Shown piece by piece: positions 1 through 5,692 of a stretch of DNA of 5,692 nucleotides. The notes beneath the pieces are model-generated. The model was not told where the DNA came from and searched no databases. It saw nothing but the letters and a program-made list of their open reading frames with translations. Source of the DNA: an uncultured Muribaculaceae bacterium (GTDB taxonomy: Bacteria; Bacteroidota; Bacteroidia; Bacteroidales; Muribaculaceae). Numbering within the stretch: the first letter of the stretch is position 1; each line of letters begins with the position of its first letter. A program made the translations under genes and the position numbers. The DNA lies in the NCBI GenBank assembly GCA_910584525.1, contig CAJUAT010000080.1:1-5692 (forward strand), written 5' to 3'.

Positions 1-1083
1 CACTATTTCAAGTTTCTTCCCCTCATGGGAGATAAAGCGTTTCAGCTTCTTCCCTTTGAGGAACCCCGTCGGGTGGAAATTGACAAAGAAATAGATGATC
101 GCCGCCAGGAAGTTCTCGGCCGAGTTGGTAAAGAACGCCTCCGAGCCGCCTTTCTTCTCTCCGCCACCCTTGTTGAGCGAGGCAAGAAGTGTGGCTGCCG
201 TTTCCGATGCCGCCGCGAGGTCCGGTATGTACTTGCGCTGTATCGGGTTTATCCGGTTTGAATACTCCACATCTGTAAAATTCACAATGCGGAATCCGCA
301 GCCCTGCGGCAGTCTGCCGTAATGTAAATTCTTGCAATACTGATAGAAAAGGGTCTTGGCAAGCGTCGGGAACTTGTAATCATACACCATCATGGCAAAC
401 CCCTTTTTCGAGTGCTGCCGGATGAACGGGTCTATGATTCCGAAAGACTTGCCGGAGCCGGGTGTTCCCAGAACGATTGTGCCACGGAACGGATTGATGA
501 TATTGATCCAGCCGTCGTGCATCCTGCGCCTATAATAATATATCATCGGGATATTGACAGAATAGGGAGTTTCTGCAATTTTCTCCGACTGCTGGAACGA
601 TTCGTTCTCGAAGTTGAAGCGGTCCTCGCCGACCTTGTGGTTGTAGTATTTGGCTATTCCGTCAAGCCCCTGGTGGACGAGCATTGTGCCGATTACGGAG
701 CAGAAGGCATAGAGGATCCGGTTGGCCGGAAAACCGAACAACGACATGCCCCATGTGCCGTGGTGGAAAATGAAGCACAACGCCACGAGCGTAAGCCCGG
801 CAAGCACCGGGTATATCACCATAGTCCTGACATTGAACTTCAACGCCTTTTTCGCCTTGGTGCCGATACATACCACGCAGATACATACCAGCTCGGCCAC
901 CTTGCATCCGGCCACGGAGCTGAACACCTTGAAGCGTCCGAGCAGGTCAAGAATGAACTGCGTGACGCGGTTGTCCGCCGTTATCGGCAGATTCATCACT
1001 ATCTCGATTATCAGGAAGATATATATGCAGCTACGGAAGTAGTTATACATCTGTTGCTGTTCCCTGGTTTCTTCAAATGCCAT
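1..1083 (-). CDS. mobC: VirD4/MobC-type conjugative coupling ATPase, N-terminal part (3' end outside window)
   Basis: Type IV coupling protein, an inner-membrane ATPase that brings the relaxase-DNA complex to the conjugation channel. The frame is open from ATG at 1083 to the window edge, giving 361 residues with no stop; the gene continues to the left. Residues about 18-35, 60-76, 86-106 and 122-138 are hydrophobic, so the N-terminus probably has four membrane helices, as in Bacteroidetes coupling proteins. The Walker A motif GTPGSGKS is at residues 206-213 (bases 468-445), preceded by WINIINPFRGTIVL and followed by the family-like blocks VYDYKFPTLAK (233-243), GFRIVNFTDVEYSNRINPIQ (263-282) and LAAASETAATLL (289-300). 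Walker B and the rest of the ATPase domain lie outside. The N-terminal segment reads FLIIEIVMNLPI where many relatives carry the YWFCY motif. The start lies 12 bases after the traO stop. Family assignment is firm; the symbol follows CTnDOT usage, and databases may instead call it a TraG/VirD4-like protein. Confidence 0.93.
   Translation of the reverse strand, partial: MAFEETREQQQMYNYFRSCIYIFLIIEIVMNLPITADNRVTQFILDLLGRFKVFSSVAGCKVAELVCICVVCIGTKAKKALKFNVRTMVIYPVLAGLTLVALCFIFHHGTWGMSLFGFPANRILYAFCSVIGTMLVHQGLDGIAKYYNHKVGEDRFNFENESFQQSEKIAETPYSVNIPMIYYYRRRMHDGWINIINPFRGTIVLGTPGSGKSFGIIDPFIRQHSKKGFAMMVYDYKFPTLAKTLFYQYCKNLHYGRLPQGCGFRIVNFTDVEYSNRINPIQRKYIPDLAAASETAATLLASLNKGGGEKKGGSEAFFTNSAENFLAAIIYFFVNFHPTGFLKGKKLKRFISHEGKKLEIV
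865..890. repeat. Short in-frame direct repeat (11 bp, period 15) inside the coupling protein gene
   Basis: The 11-base string gatacatacca occurs at 865-875 and again at 880-890, separated by cgca. The 15-base period equals five codons, so the gene reads a locally duplicated LVCIC/VVCIG pattern within the second predicted membrane helix. It is probably a small slippage duplication tolerated in a hydrophobic segment. No wider function is implied. Confidence 0.5.
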
Positions 1084-1095
1084 GGGCGGAAGTTA

Positions 1096-1566
1096 TCAGA
1101 AAGGTATCTTGAATCCGAGCATGAGGCCGTTGCGGAAGGTGTCGCCATGCAGGAAATTCACGTTGTTTTTCTGGATTATCGAGAACTCGCAGCCGTTCTG
1201 AAATACATAATTGTACTCAAAGCCGCCTTCTATCCCTATGAAGAACTTTCGTTCCACGGCTCCGAACTGCGGGCCGAAACGTAACCGGAAACTGCCGTTC
1301 TTATACCGGTGGAGTCTGTGCTTGTATATCAGCCCTCCGTCCCAGTAATACCCTTTCCAGAACTGTCCGGTTCCGGATTTCCAGTGGTTGCCGATCTCTG
1401 CGTAGACCTCCACGGCGTTGCCGTAGGTAAAGGAACGTTCATAGCCCACCGTGGCATTGAGCGTCGAAGGGAACAGAACCCCGGCGTTGACGGCGAGCTT
1501 GTTATCCTGTGCCGACGCTCCGAGAGCGGCCACGGCAAGTATCATTGACAGCAATATCTTTTTCAT
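1096..1566 (-). CDS. traO: Conjugative transposon protein TraO
   Basis: Protein of 156 residues that starts with a clear Sec signal peptide (positive MKK, hydrophobic core about 4-17, likely cleavage after ASA at residue 19). The mature part has short alternating polar and aromatic stretches and ends in IPF with a terminal phenylalanine, which fits an outer-membrane beta-strand protein. The C-terminal stretch with FIGIEGGFEYNYVF and then GDTFRNG...GFKIPF resembles the conserved end of TraO from CTnDOT-type elements. The exact role of TraO in transfer is poorly defined; by location it should belong to the outer-membrane side of the apparatus. It starts 12 bases after the traN stop and stops 12 bases before the coupling protein. 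At 156 residues it appears somewhat shorter than the TraO proteins I know. Assignment rests on sequence resemblance plus position immediately after traN. Confidence 0.85.
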   Translation of the reverse strand: MKKILLSMILAVAALGASAQDNKLAVNAGVLFPSTLNATVGYERSFTYGNAVEVYAEIGNHWKSGTGQFWKGYYWDGGLIYKHRLHRYKNGSFRLRFGPQFGAVERKFFIGIEGGFEYNYVFQNGCEFSIIQKNNVNFLHGDTFRNGLMLGFKIPF

Positions 1567-1578
1567 AGCGGGGTCCGG

Positions 1579-2451
1579 TTATTTATATATGTGGGGAGTA
1601 TAAGAAAACGGCAGATTCCTCAGAATGTCGGAGTCGAAGCCGTCAGCGTTGAGTATGTCGTCATACTCGATAGTGAGCGTTATGACGCGCCCGCTTATCT
1701 GATTCTCGGATATTTCGATTCTCAGCACCTTTTCTTCAGGGAAAGTGAGCTTGTCAAGCACAAGCACGTTGCGGTAGTTCTTCCTGAACTTTCCCGCAAG
1801 ATTCAGCGAGTAAGCCGGCGTCAGCTCCACGGTCTGCGAGTTGGTGGCCTTGACCTCCTTTTTGTCGGTGAGCTTGACACGCACCTCCGCGATGTCGTAT
1901 GGAATCTTTGTCCTGTTCTGAAGGGAGTAGTCGATGAAGAAGTAGTCGCCGACAGCATAGATGTTGTTGACTGTCGCCTTAATGCCGTGAGCCTTTGACA
2001 CAACCTGGTTGTACTTCCGTCCGCTCCCGTAAACGGCCCAGGCATAGCGGGCCATCTCCGATTGCGGCATAGACACCTCCGGGTTTATATAGGAGTCCAT
2101 GCCGGAGTACGGCACCCTGTGTATCGAGGCGGCGCGGGAAGGGGCGGCGGTATATACCATGTCGTACTGCGCGAGGTGACGCTCCCCGATAAGCGTCAGC
2201 GTACCCATCAGCTCGCCTTCGCGGTATGTGCATGGAAGGGAGTCGGATTCTATGAAGGGCTTTACGCGCACTATGTTGTCAGCGCACTGGTTACCGATGA
2301 TTTTCGCTGTGGATAGGTCCACCATCTTTATGTTCTCCGGCATGACTATATGGGTAGTCACCTCGGAGTTGACATAGATTTTTTCTTTGGCCGGAGCCTG
2401 GAGCGCGACAGCGCACAGCGTGAGAGCCGCGATAATGGTTCTGTTGTTCAT
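1579..2451 (-). CDS. traN: Conjugative transposon protein TraN (VirB9-like, DUF4138 type)
   Basis: Periplasmic or outer-membrane channel component of 290 residues, the Bacteroidetes counterpart of VirB9, expected to work with TraM. A signal peptide is visible at the N-terminus: MNNR, a hydrophobic run, then APA at 19-21 as the likely cleavage site. The mature protein opens with a beta-rich segment (VNSEVTTHIVMPENIKMVDL) in which the IVMPENIKMVDL type of strand, followed by the VRVKP strand, is characteristic of the family. A second beta domain follows, including YAVGDYFFIDYSLQNRTKIP and, later, VLVLDKLTFPEEKVLRIEIS. Length is in the usual range of roughly 280-330 residues. It starts 17 bases after the traM stop and ends 12 bases before traO, in the usual M-N-O order. 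Confidence 0.92.
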   Translation of the reverse strand: MNNRTIIAALTLCAVALQAPAKEKIYVNSEVTTHIVMPENIKMVDLSTAKIIGNQCADNIVRVKPFIESDSLPCTYREGELMGTLTLIGERHLAQYDMVYTAAPSRAASIHRVPYSGMDSYINPEVSMPQSEMARYAWAVYGSGRKYNQVVSKAHGIKATVNNIYAVGDYFFIDYSLQNRTKIPYDIAEVRVKLTDKKEVKATNSQTVELTPAYSLNLAGKFRKNYRNVLVLDKLTFPEEKVLRIEISENQISGRVITLTIEYDDILNADGFDSDILRNLPFSYTPHIYK

Positions 2452-2468
2452 ATATGGAGTATTGTCGG

Positions 2469-3677
2469 TTAATATGCCTCGTCTGAGTTGATGAGATAAA
2501 CTATTGTGTTGTATTTGATTTTAGCCTTGTTCTTACGCAGGTTGGCAGACACGGCGGAAGTGGCTGAGTTATACATGTTCTGCAGGGCTTGAAGGGCTAT
2601 TGCCTCTCCCGATATTCCCGAGCCGTAGCCGCTTTCGGACTCAAAGCTGATGTTCTGCTGCACGGTGCTTGCCCCGGCCTCCTTCATAAAGTCGCGGAAG
2701 GCGGATTCGGGCACATAGAAGCCCTCCATGCCGTCGTTGTCGAAAACCGACAGGTTGACTTTCAGGAATTTTCCACCCACGAGTATTGATGTTATGGCGG
2801 CGCGGACGCGCTGTTGTCCGAAGCCTGTGACGGTGCCGTAGAGATATGTGCCTTTCGGAAGGCGCACATCGTGTATGGAAACATCGTCGAGAAGTTTGAA
2901 GCGAAGCCTCGTGCCTTCGTGCGCCTTGGTGGTCTTGTCAATCATGGCGCGTATGAGCGGAGCGTCCGCGCTCCCTGATTCTCCCGACACGGTGTTGAAC
3001 TTCTCCGCGTTGGTATCGCGCGACTTAAGCACCAGGAGTGGGCGGTTTTTCTCTCGCTCGGCCTCCCTTGCCTTTGCTATCGAATCCGCACGCTGCCTGC
3101 GCAGTGCCTCCTCCGGGTCCGGTTGTCCGATACCCAGCCCGGCCTCGATAGCCTTCTGACGCTCATAGCTCCGCTGCTGTATAGCTTCGAGGTCGCGGGC
3201 ATACTCGCTCCTCGGATCAGCCGCCGGCTCATGGTCCGCCGGGTTGTATCCGTCGCCGTAGGCATATGAATTGATGTGCCGGCGTGACTCTGCAAGCGAG
3301 CGTTCCAGTTCCTCAAGCTCCTGCTGCTGGCGCATGCGCTCCGCCTCGGCTGCGTCGATGCGGTCAAGCTCGTCATCGGAATATCCGTGTTCCAGAGCCT
3401 CGCGCTCCTGCGTTTCCTCACCGAGCGCGCCGACGGCGGTAAATGCGTCCTCGTCGCCGAAGCGTCGCGACATCTCGAACATCTTGTCACCCGGGGCCTC
3501 GGCATTGGCCTCCGGAAGCGTCGCGTTTATCCGGTCGGTGGCGACTGTCTTTTCATCATCGCCGCCACCTCCGAACATCTGCATGACGAAATATATCAGG
3601 AAGCACAGCGGAATGAATATCACCGCCGGAAAGATATATTTCGGCTGTCTGAAATTAATCTTTTTCATTGTTGTCAT
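2469..3677 (-). CDS. traM: Conjugative transposon protein TraM (VirB10-like)
   Basis: Bitopic inner-membrane protein of 402 residues that is expected to span the periplasm and connect to TraN, as VirB10 does. A short cytoplasmic N-terminus is followed by one membrane helix at about 14-34, then a glycine run (GGGG, 36-39). The centre, about 60-215, is acidic, rich in E, R and Q, and likely coiled coil or disordered (for example residues 102-133 and 186-212). The C-terminal domain from about 238 carries family features: IRAMIDKTTKAHEGTRLRFKL (near 242-262), LPKGTYLYGTVTGFGQQRV (273-291) and the block around NDGMEGFYVPESAFRDF (314-330). The first ATG at 3677 overlaps the preceding gene by 23 bases; a second ATG at 3668 (MKKINF) is an equally good start and would give 399 residues with a 14-base overlap. 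Translational coupling to the upstream gene is likely either way. Confidence 0.95.
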   Translation of the reverse strand: MTTMKKINFRQPKYIFPAVIFIPLCFLIYFVMQMFGGGGDDEKTVATDRINATLPEANAEAPGDKMFEMSRRFGDEDAFTAVGALGEETQEREALEHGYSDDELDRIDAAEAERMRQQQELEELERSLAESRRHINSYAYGDGYNPADHEPAADPRSEYARDLEAIQQRSYERQKAIEAGLGIGQPDPEEALRRQRADSIAKAREAEREKNRPLLVLKSRDTNAEKFNTVSGESGSADAPLIRAMIDKTTKAHEGTRLRFKLLDDVSIHDVRLPKGTYLYGTVTGFGQQRVRAAITSILVGGKFLKVNLSVFDNDGMEGFYVPESAFRDFMKEAGASTVQQNISFESESGYGSGISGEAIALQALQNMYNSATSAVSANLRKNKAKIKYNTIVYLINSDEAY

Positions 3678-4158
3678 ATTGTTTGAGTGATTTTACAATC
3701 TGTTCAAGCTGCCGGTAACGCCTTATTATCCCTATGGAATCGGCATGCGTCTTGTGTCGAACGGCTATCAGTGAGTCCAGCTCGTGCTTCACGGCCTGCC
3801 CGTCGCCCGCAATCTCCAGAAGCCTGCTGCGCTGCGCCTCTTTGTTGGCCTGGATGGTGCGGAATCCGCTGAAGATAGGCTCCACTTTGGCGATGGTCTG
3901 CAAATCGGGGTCTTTCGATTCCATGCGCGCCCCGGTCATAATGATGTCGCACACGAGTATCATTGCCAGTGTAGCCACCACATAGCCGAAAGTGCGTCGC
4001 GGATGCCGTGAGGCCCAGGCATTGGCTTTGCGGACTCTTGCCGCGAGCCGGCAGCGTGTGCCTATGGCTCCCATTCTTGGGCGAAGCCATGAGCCGAGGG
4101 CGTTTCCGACACTGTTTCTGCCGTCGAGGATTGTTTTACGCAAAGATTTCATAATCAT
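3655..4158 (-). CDS. traL: TraL-position bitopic membrane protein
   Basis: Protein of 167 residues between traK and traM, the slot occupied by traL in CTnDOT-type operons. The N-terminal 56 residues are very basic and probably cytoplasmic (positive-inside). One membrane helix follows at about 57-75 (FGYVVATLAMILVCDIIM), then a largely helical tail, about 80-165, that is probably periplasmic, with IAKVEPIFSGFRTIQANK at 89-106 and a predicted coiled coil further on. TraL proteins of CTnDOT type are usually nearer 100 residues with the same single-helix topology, so this one is longer at both ends. The name rests mainly on position and topology; sequence similarity alone would not prove it. A second ATG lies two codons downstream at 4152. 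The start is 15 bases after traK, and the 3' end overlaps traM. Confidence 0.7.
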   Translation of the reverse strand: MIMKSLRKTILDGRNSVGNALGSWLRPRMGAIGTRCRLAARVRKANAWASRHPRRTFGYVVATLAMILVCDIIMTGARMESKDPDLQTIAKVEPIFSGFRTIQANKEAQRSRLLEIAGDGQAVKHELDSLIAVRHKTHADSIGIIRRYRQLEQIVKSLKQYDNNEKD

Positions 4159-4173
4159 TTTCTTTATAAAGGG

Positions 4174-4713
4174 TCAATAGTCGAGGTCCTTGTTTTCAAG
4201 TGTGCGCCAGTTGGTTATCATAAGTCCGTGGGGATTGTTCTGCGTCCTCGGCACGTTCTCGACAGAGCCTGTCGTCAGCATGGAGCGTTTAAGGTCACGT
4301 GTACGCCGCTTGATTATCTGGGTGCCGAAGTAGTTGAACCTGCGCGTATGCTCGTCGAACTGTATCGAGTCGCAGATGATGGTGCATACGGCCGATGACG
4401 ATATGATGTCCGAATAGAATCCGTTTTCATCAAGTGCCTGCTTTTGTTTGAGCGCGGTGCCGTCGGCCATATACATAGCCTTGCCGACAGTCCATTTTAT
4501 ATAGTCGTTGTCAGGCGGAAGGTTGAAAAAATACTGGTGGAAATTTTCAATACACTTGCGTTTTGCATTGATTATCAACGGGTAATAAATACATATTTTA
4601 GGATGGGTAACAAAATAGCCACGCCGGAGGTGTTTTATCAGCATTTTCCGGAATGTATCGGAATGGAGAGATTGACCGGGTAACATTTTTGAGAATTTAT
4701 GTTTCAGTACCAT
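4174..4713 (-). CDS. traK: Conjugative transposon protein TraK (VirB8-like) with abnormal N-terminus, possibly decayed
   Basis: TraK is the VirB8-like inner-membrane assembly factor of Bacteroidetes conjugation systems. The C-terminal periplasmic domain is well conserved from residue about 58 onward: FHQYFFNLPPDNDYI, KAMYMAD, ENGFYSDIISSSAV, DSIQFD, VPRTQNNPHGLMITNWRTLE (154-173). I chose ATG at 4713 because it opens with MVLKHKFSKM, close to the usual start of the family, and overlaps the upstream stop by 10 bases (ATGGTACTGA). This gives 179 residues, against about 200-210 normally. The N-terminal membrane helix expected within about residues 15-45 is missing: residues 11-57 are polar and basic, and this stretch sits in an A+T-rich patch. 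Part of a hydrophobic run (GVAILLPILKYVF) is found in another frame but is flanked by stops. Either the 5' part has lost DNA and shifted frame, or this is a divergent variant. The frame also remains open upstream to 4857, but that part overlaps a real gene. Confidence 0.85.
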   Translation of the reverse strand: MVLKHKFSKMLPGQSLHSDTFRKMLIKHLRRGYFVTHPKICIYYPLIINAKRKCIENFHQYFFNLPPDNDYIKWTVGKAMYMADGTALKQKQALDENGFYSDIISSSAVCTIICDSIQFDEHTRRFNYFGTQIIKRRTRDLKRSMLTTGSVENVPRTQNNPHGLMITNWRTLENKDLDY

Positions 4714-5204
4714 TTGAATTTTCGGGTGAGATAGGTGATGAGGGCAACTGTGACCACCCAAAAGAATATTATCAGGGAAACGAGTGAATTTATCTCTTCG
4801 GAATGCACAGCATGAAAATTTGCAAAAATCACCAATGCGAGAAATACGAGCAGCCATATCAGGGAAAAGAGGATTATGTAGGCGGCGAGAGCCGGGACGA
4901 TGACGCAGTTCCTTGCGGTCTCCATCTTATCGACCGTAGGCTTGACATTGGCGTTGAATGTCTTTGCCATTTCGGTTGCGGACTTTTGGAGATTGCCGCT
5001 GACTGCCGCTGAGAATTTCTGTGCGTCCATCGGGGAGGCGGCTTCCCGGATTTCATTGATTATATAGGGAGCCTCCCTCATGAAGAGCCGGATTTGCAGG
5101 GCGAGGTCGCTCTGCGCCTCGATCTCTTTCTGCCGCAGCTCGTCGTCTCTCGTCTCGGCTATCGCGCTGTCTATTCCAGAGACATCAATCTTTTTGAGTG
5201 CCAT
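4704..5204 (-). CDS. Unrecognised conjugation-operon protein with two C-terminal membrane helices
   Basis: A 166-residue protein that I do not recognise. Residues 1-95 are hydrophilic and mostly helical, rich in A, E, K and Q, with MREAPYIINEIREAAS at 42-57. Two strongly hydrophobic segments follow, about 101-130 and 140-160, and the protein ends in the basic, aromatic RKFKWY. The likely topology is an N-terminal cytoplasmic helical domain tail-anchored by a hairpin of two helices, placing both termini in the cytoplasm. The start at 5204 (MALKKI) lies 11 bases after the preceding stop; the frame is also open back to an ATG at 5276, but that would overlap the previous gene by 61 bases and add a Cys/Arg/Lys-rich leader of no clear meaning. 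The stop overlaps traK by 10 bases. Placed between a possible relaxase and traK, it may be an accessory transfer or mobilization membrane protein; this is inference from context only. Confidence 0.8.
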   Translation of the reverse strand: MALKKIDVSGIDSAIAETRDDELRQKEIEAQSDLALQIRLFMREAPYIINEIREAASPMDAQKFSAAVSGNLQKSATEMAKTFNANVKPTVDKMETARNCVIVPALAAYIILFSLIWLLVFLALVIFANFHAVHSEEINSLVSLIIFFWVVTVALITYLTRKFKWY

Positions 5205-5215
5205 GATAAAATCGG

Positions 5216-5692
5216 TTATCTTCTGATTCCTTTTCGTTTTACAATTCCTATCTTTGACCGGGCAGCGGCGGCACAACGACGGGCGCGGGCTATCTCTTCC
5301 TCGATGTCGTCACGCTTCCTCGGAAGGTCGTTGTTCGATGCCCCACCGCCCCCGGAAACGTATGTGGGCGTGTTGAGGAACGACATGAAGCTCATAGCCA
5401 CCGCAAAGTGATAACACGCCTCGTTGATAAGGTCGGCCCAGTTCTCAATCTCACGGAAGTCAAACTCGTCATCAAATACGCGCATGACCTGTTCGGGAAT
5501 AAAACAGGAATAGAATTTGCCCTCATACTCAAACTCAACACGTCGTGTATCGGGTCTGTAAGCGGTATAATCCGGTCGAATATCGGATTCCCTTCTGTCA
5601 ATCTTTGTTTGCTGATTCTGTGTGTCATGCAACTTTTTCCATGTGCCTTCAAGTTTGGATGCCATGAGGTTGCGGCCTTTGCCTAACTCGGA
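5216..5692 (-). CDS. C-terminal part of a probable mobilization protein, possibly a relaxase (5' end outside window)
   Basis: The frame is open from the right edge to the stop at 5216, giving 158 residues. An internal ATG at 5665 would give 149, but the nine codons before it, reading SELGKGRNL, continue without a stop, and their SELG motif resembles a segment seen near the C-terminus of Bacteroidetes relaxases. I therefore prefer an incoming longer gene. After a polar helical stretch comes a beta-like segment RRVEFEYEGKFYSCFIPEQV (50-69), then a helical part with ENWADLINEACYHFAVAMSF (83-102). A glycine linker (GGGG, 114-117) leads to a highly charged tail (RKRDDIEEEIARARR) ending in KRKGIRR, also a common relaxase ending. 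None of the catalytic residues (tyrosine, HUH motif) would lie in this part, so relaxase identity is unproven. A short stand-alone mobilization gene starting at 5665 is the alternative. Confidence 0.6.
   Translation of the reverse strand, partial: SELGKGRNLMASKLEGTWKKLHDTQNQQTKIDRRESDIRPDYTAYRPDTRRVEFEYEGKFYSCFIPEQVMRVFDDEFDFREIENWADLINEACYHFAVAMSFMSFLNTPTYVSGGGGASNNDLPRKRDDIEEEIARARRCAAAARSKIGIVKRKGIRR

Noticed and set aside
412..1284. 290-residue open frame on the plus strand
   Set aside because: It lies opposite the coupling protein and traO, both of which have clear family features; its translation has no recognisable motif and is rich in residues expected from antisense reading of G+C-rich codons.
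1591..1998. 135-residue plus-strand frame opposite traN
   Set aside because: Antisense shadow of a gene with firm identity; no domain or plausible start context.
3271..3690. Serine-rich plus-strand frame opposite traM
   Set aside because: The serine and arginine runs are the mirror image of the charged coiled-coil codons of traM.
4584..4614. Promoter-like pair on the minus strand (TTTG at 4614-4611 and TATTTATT at 4591-4584, 19 bases apart)
   Set aside because: The spacing roughly fits the Bacteroides -33/-7 pattern, but the second element lacks the TTTG core of TAnnTTTG, and an A+T-rich patch gives such matches by chance.
4714..4857. Upstream in-frame extension of traK to an ATG at 4857
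   Set aside because: It would overlap the two-helix membrane protein by 154 bases, is polar and cysteine- and histidine-rich, and does not resemble a TraK N-terminus, whereas the ATG at 4713 does.
1..5692. Search for inverted-repeat terminators, CRISPR arrays, tRNA genes and insertion sequence ends
   Set aside because: Coding density is nearly complete with gaps of at most 17 bases, and I saw no repeat array, cloverleaf-like segment or transposase.

Overview
The window looks like part of a conjugation (type IV secretion) operon from an integrative element or plasmid of the Bacteroidales. Every gene I can support lies on the minus strand, so transcription runs from high to low coordinates. 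The assignment to Bacteroidetes rests on recognisable TraK, TraM, TraN and TraO proteins of the CTnDOT-type system in their usual K-L-M-N-O order, and on a VirD4-like coupling protein whose sequence around the Walker A motif is typical of that phylum. The genus cannot be fixed from this sequence. Base composition is moderately G+C-rich over most of the window, with one clear A+T-rich dip around 4541-4720.

Layout in transcription order: (1) 5692-5216, the C-terminal part of a protein entering from the right edge, possibly a mobilization relaxase; (2) 5204-4704, an unrecognised 166-residue protein with two predicted C-terminal membrane helices; (3) 4713-4174, a TraK (VirB8-like) protein with a well conserved C-terminal domain and an abnormal N-terminus without a membrane anchor; (4) 4158-3655, a bitopic membrane protein in the TraL position; (5) 3677-2469, TraM (VirB10-like); (6) 2451-1579, TraN (VirB9-like, DUF4138 type); (7) 1566-1096, TraO, a secreted or outer-membrane beta-rich protein; (8) 1083-1, the N-terminal 361 residues of the VirD4/MobC-type coupling ATPase, leaving through the left edge.

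Neighbouring genes are separated by 11-17 bases or overlap by 10-23 bases, so they most likely form one transcript with translational coupling. Functionally, TraK, TraL and TraM would span or face the inner membrane and periplasm, TraN and TraO would form the outer-membrane side of the channel, and the coupling protein would deliver relaxase-bound DNA to it. I see no gene-free stretch above 20 bases and no RNA gene, CRISPR array, insertion sequence, terminator or convincing promoter.

The system is of a known type. The points that deserve a second look are the defective or divergent N-terminus of TraK, the placement of the K-O genes between a possible relaxase and the coupling protein, the unrecognised two-helix membrane protein, and the extended TraL-position protein.
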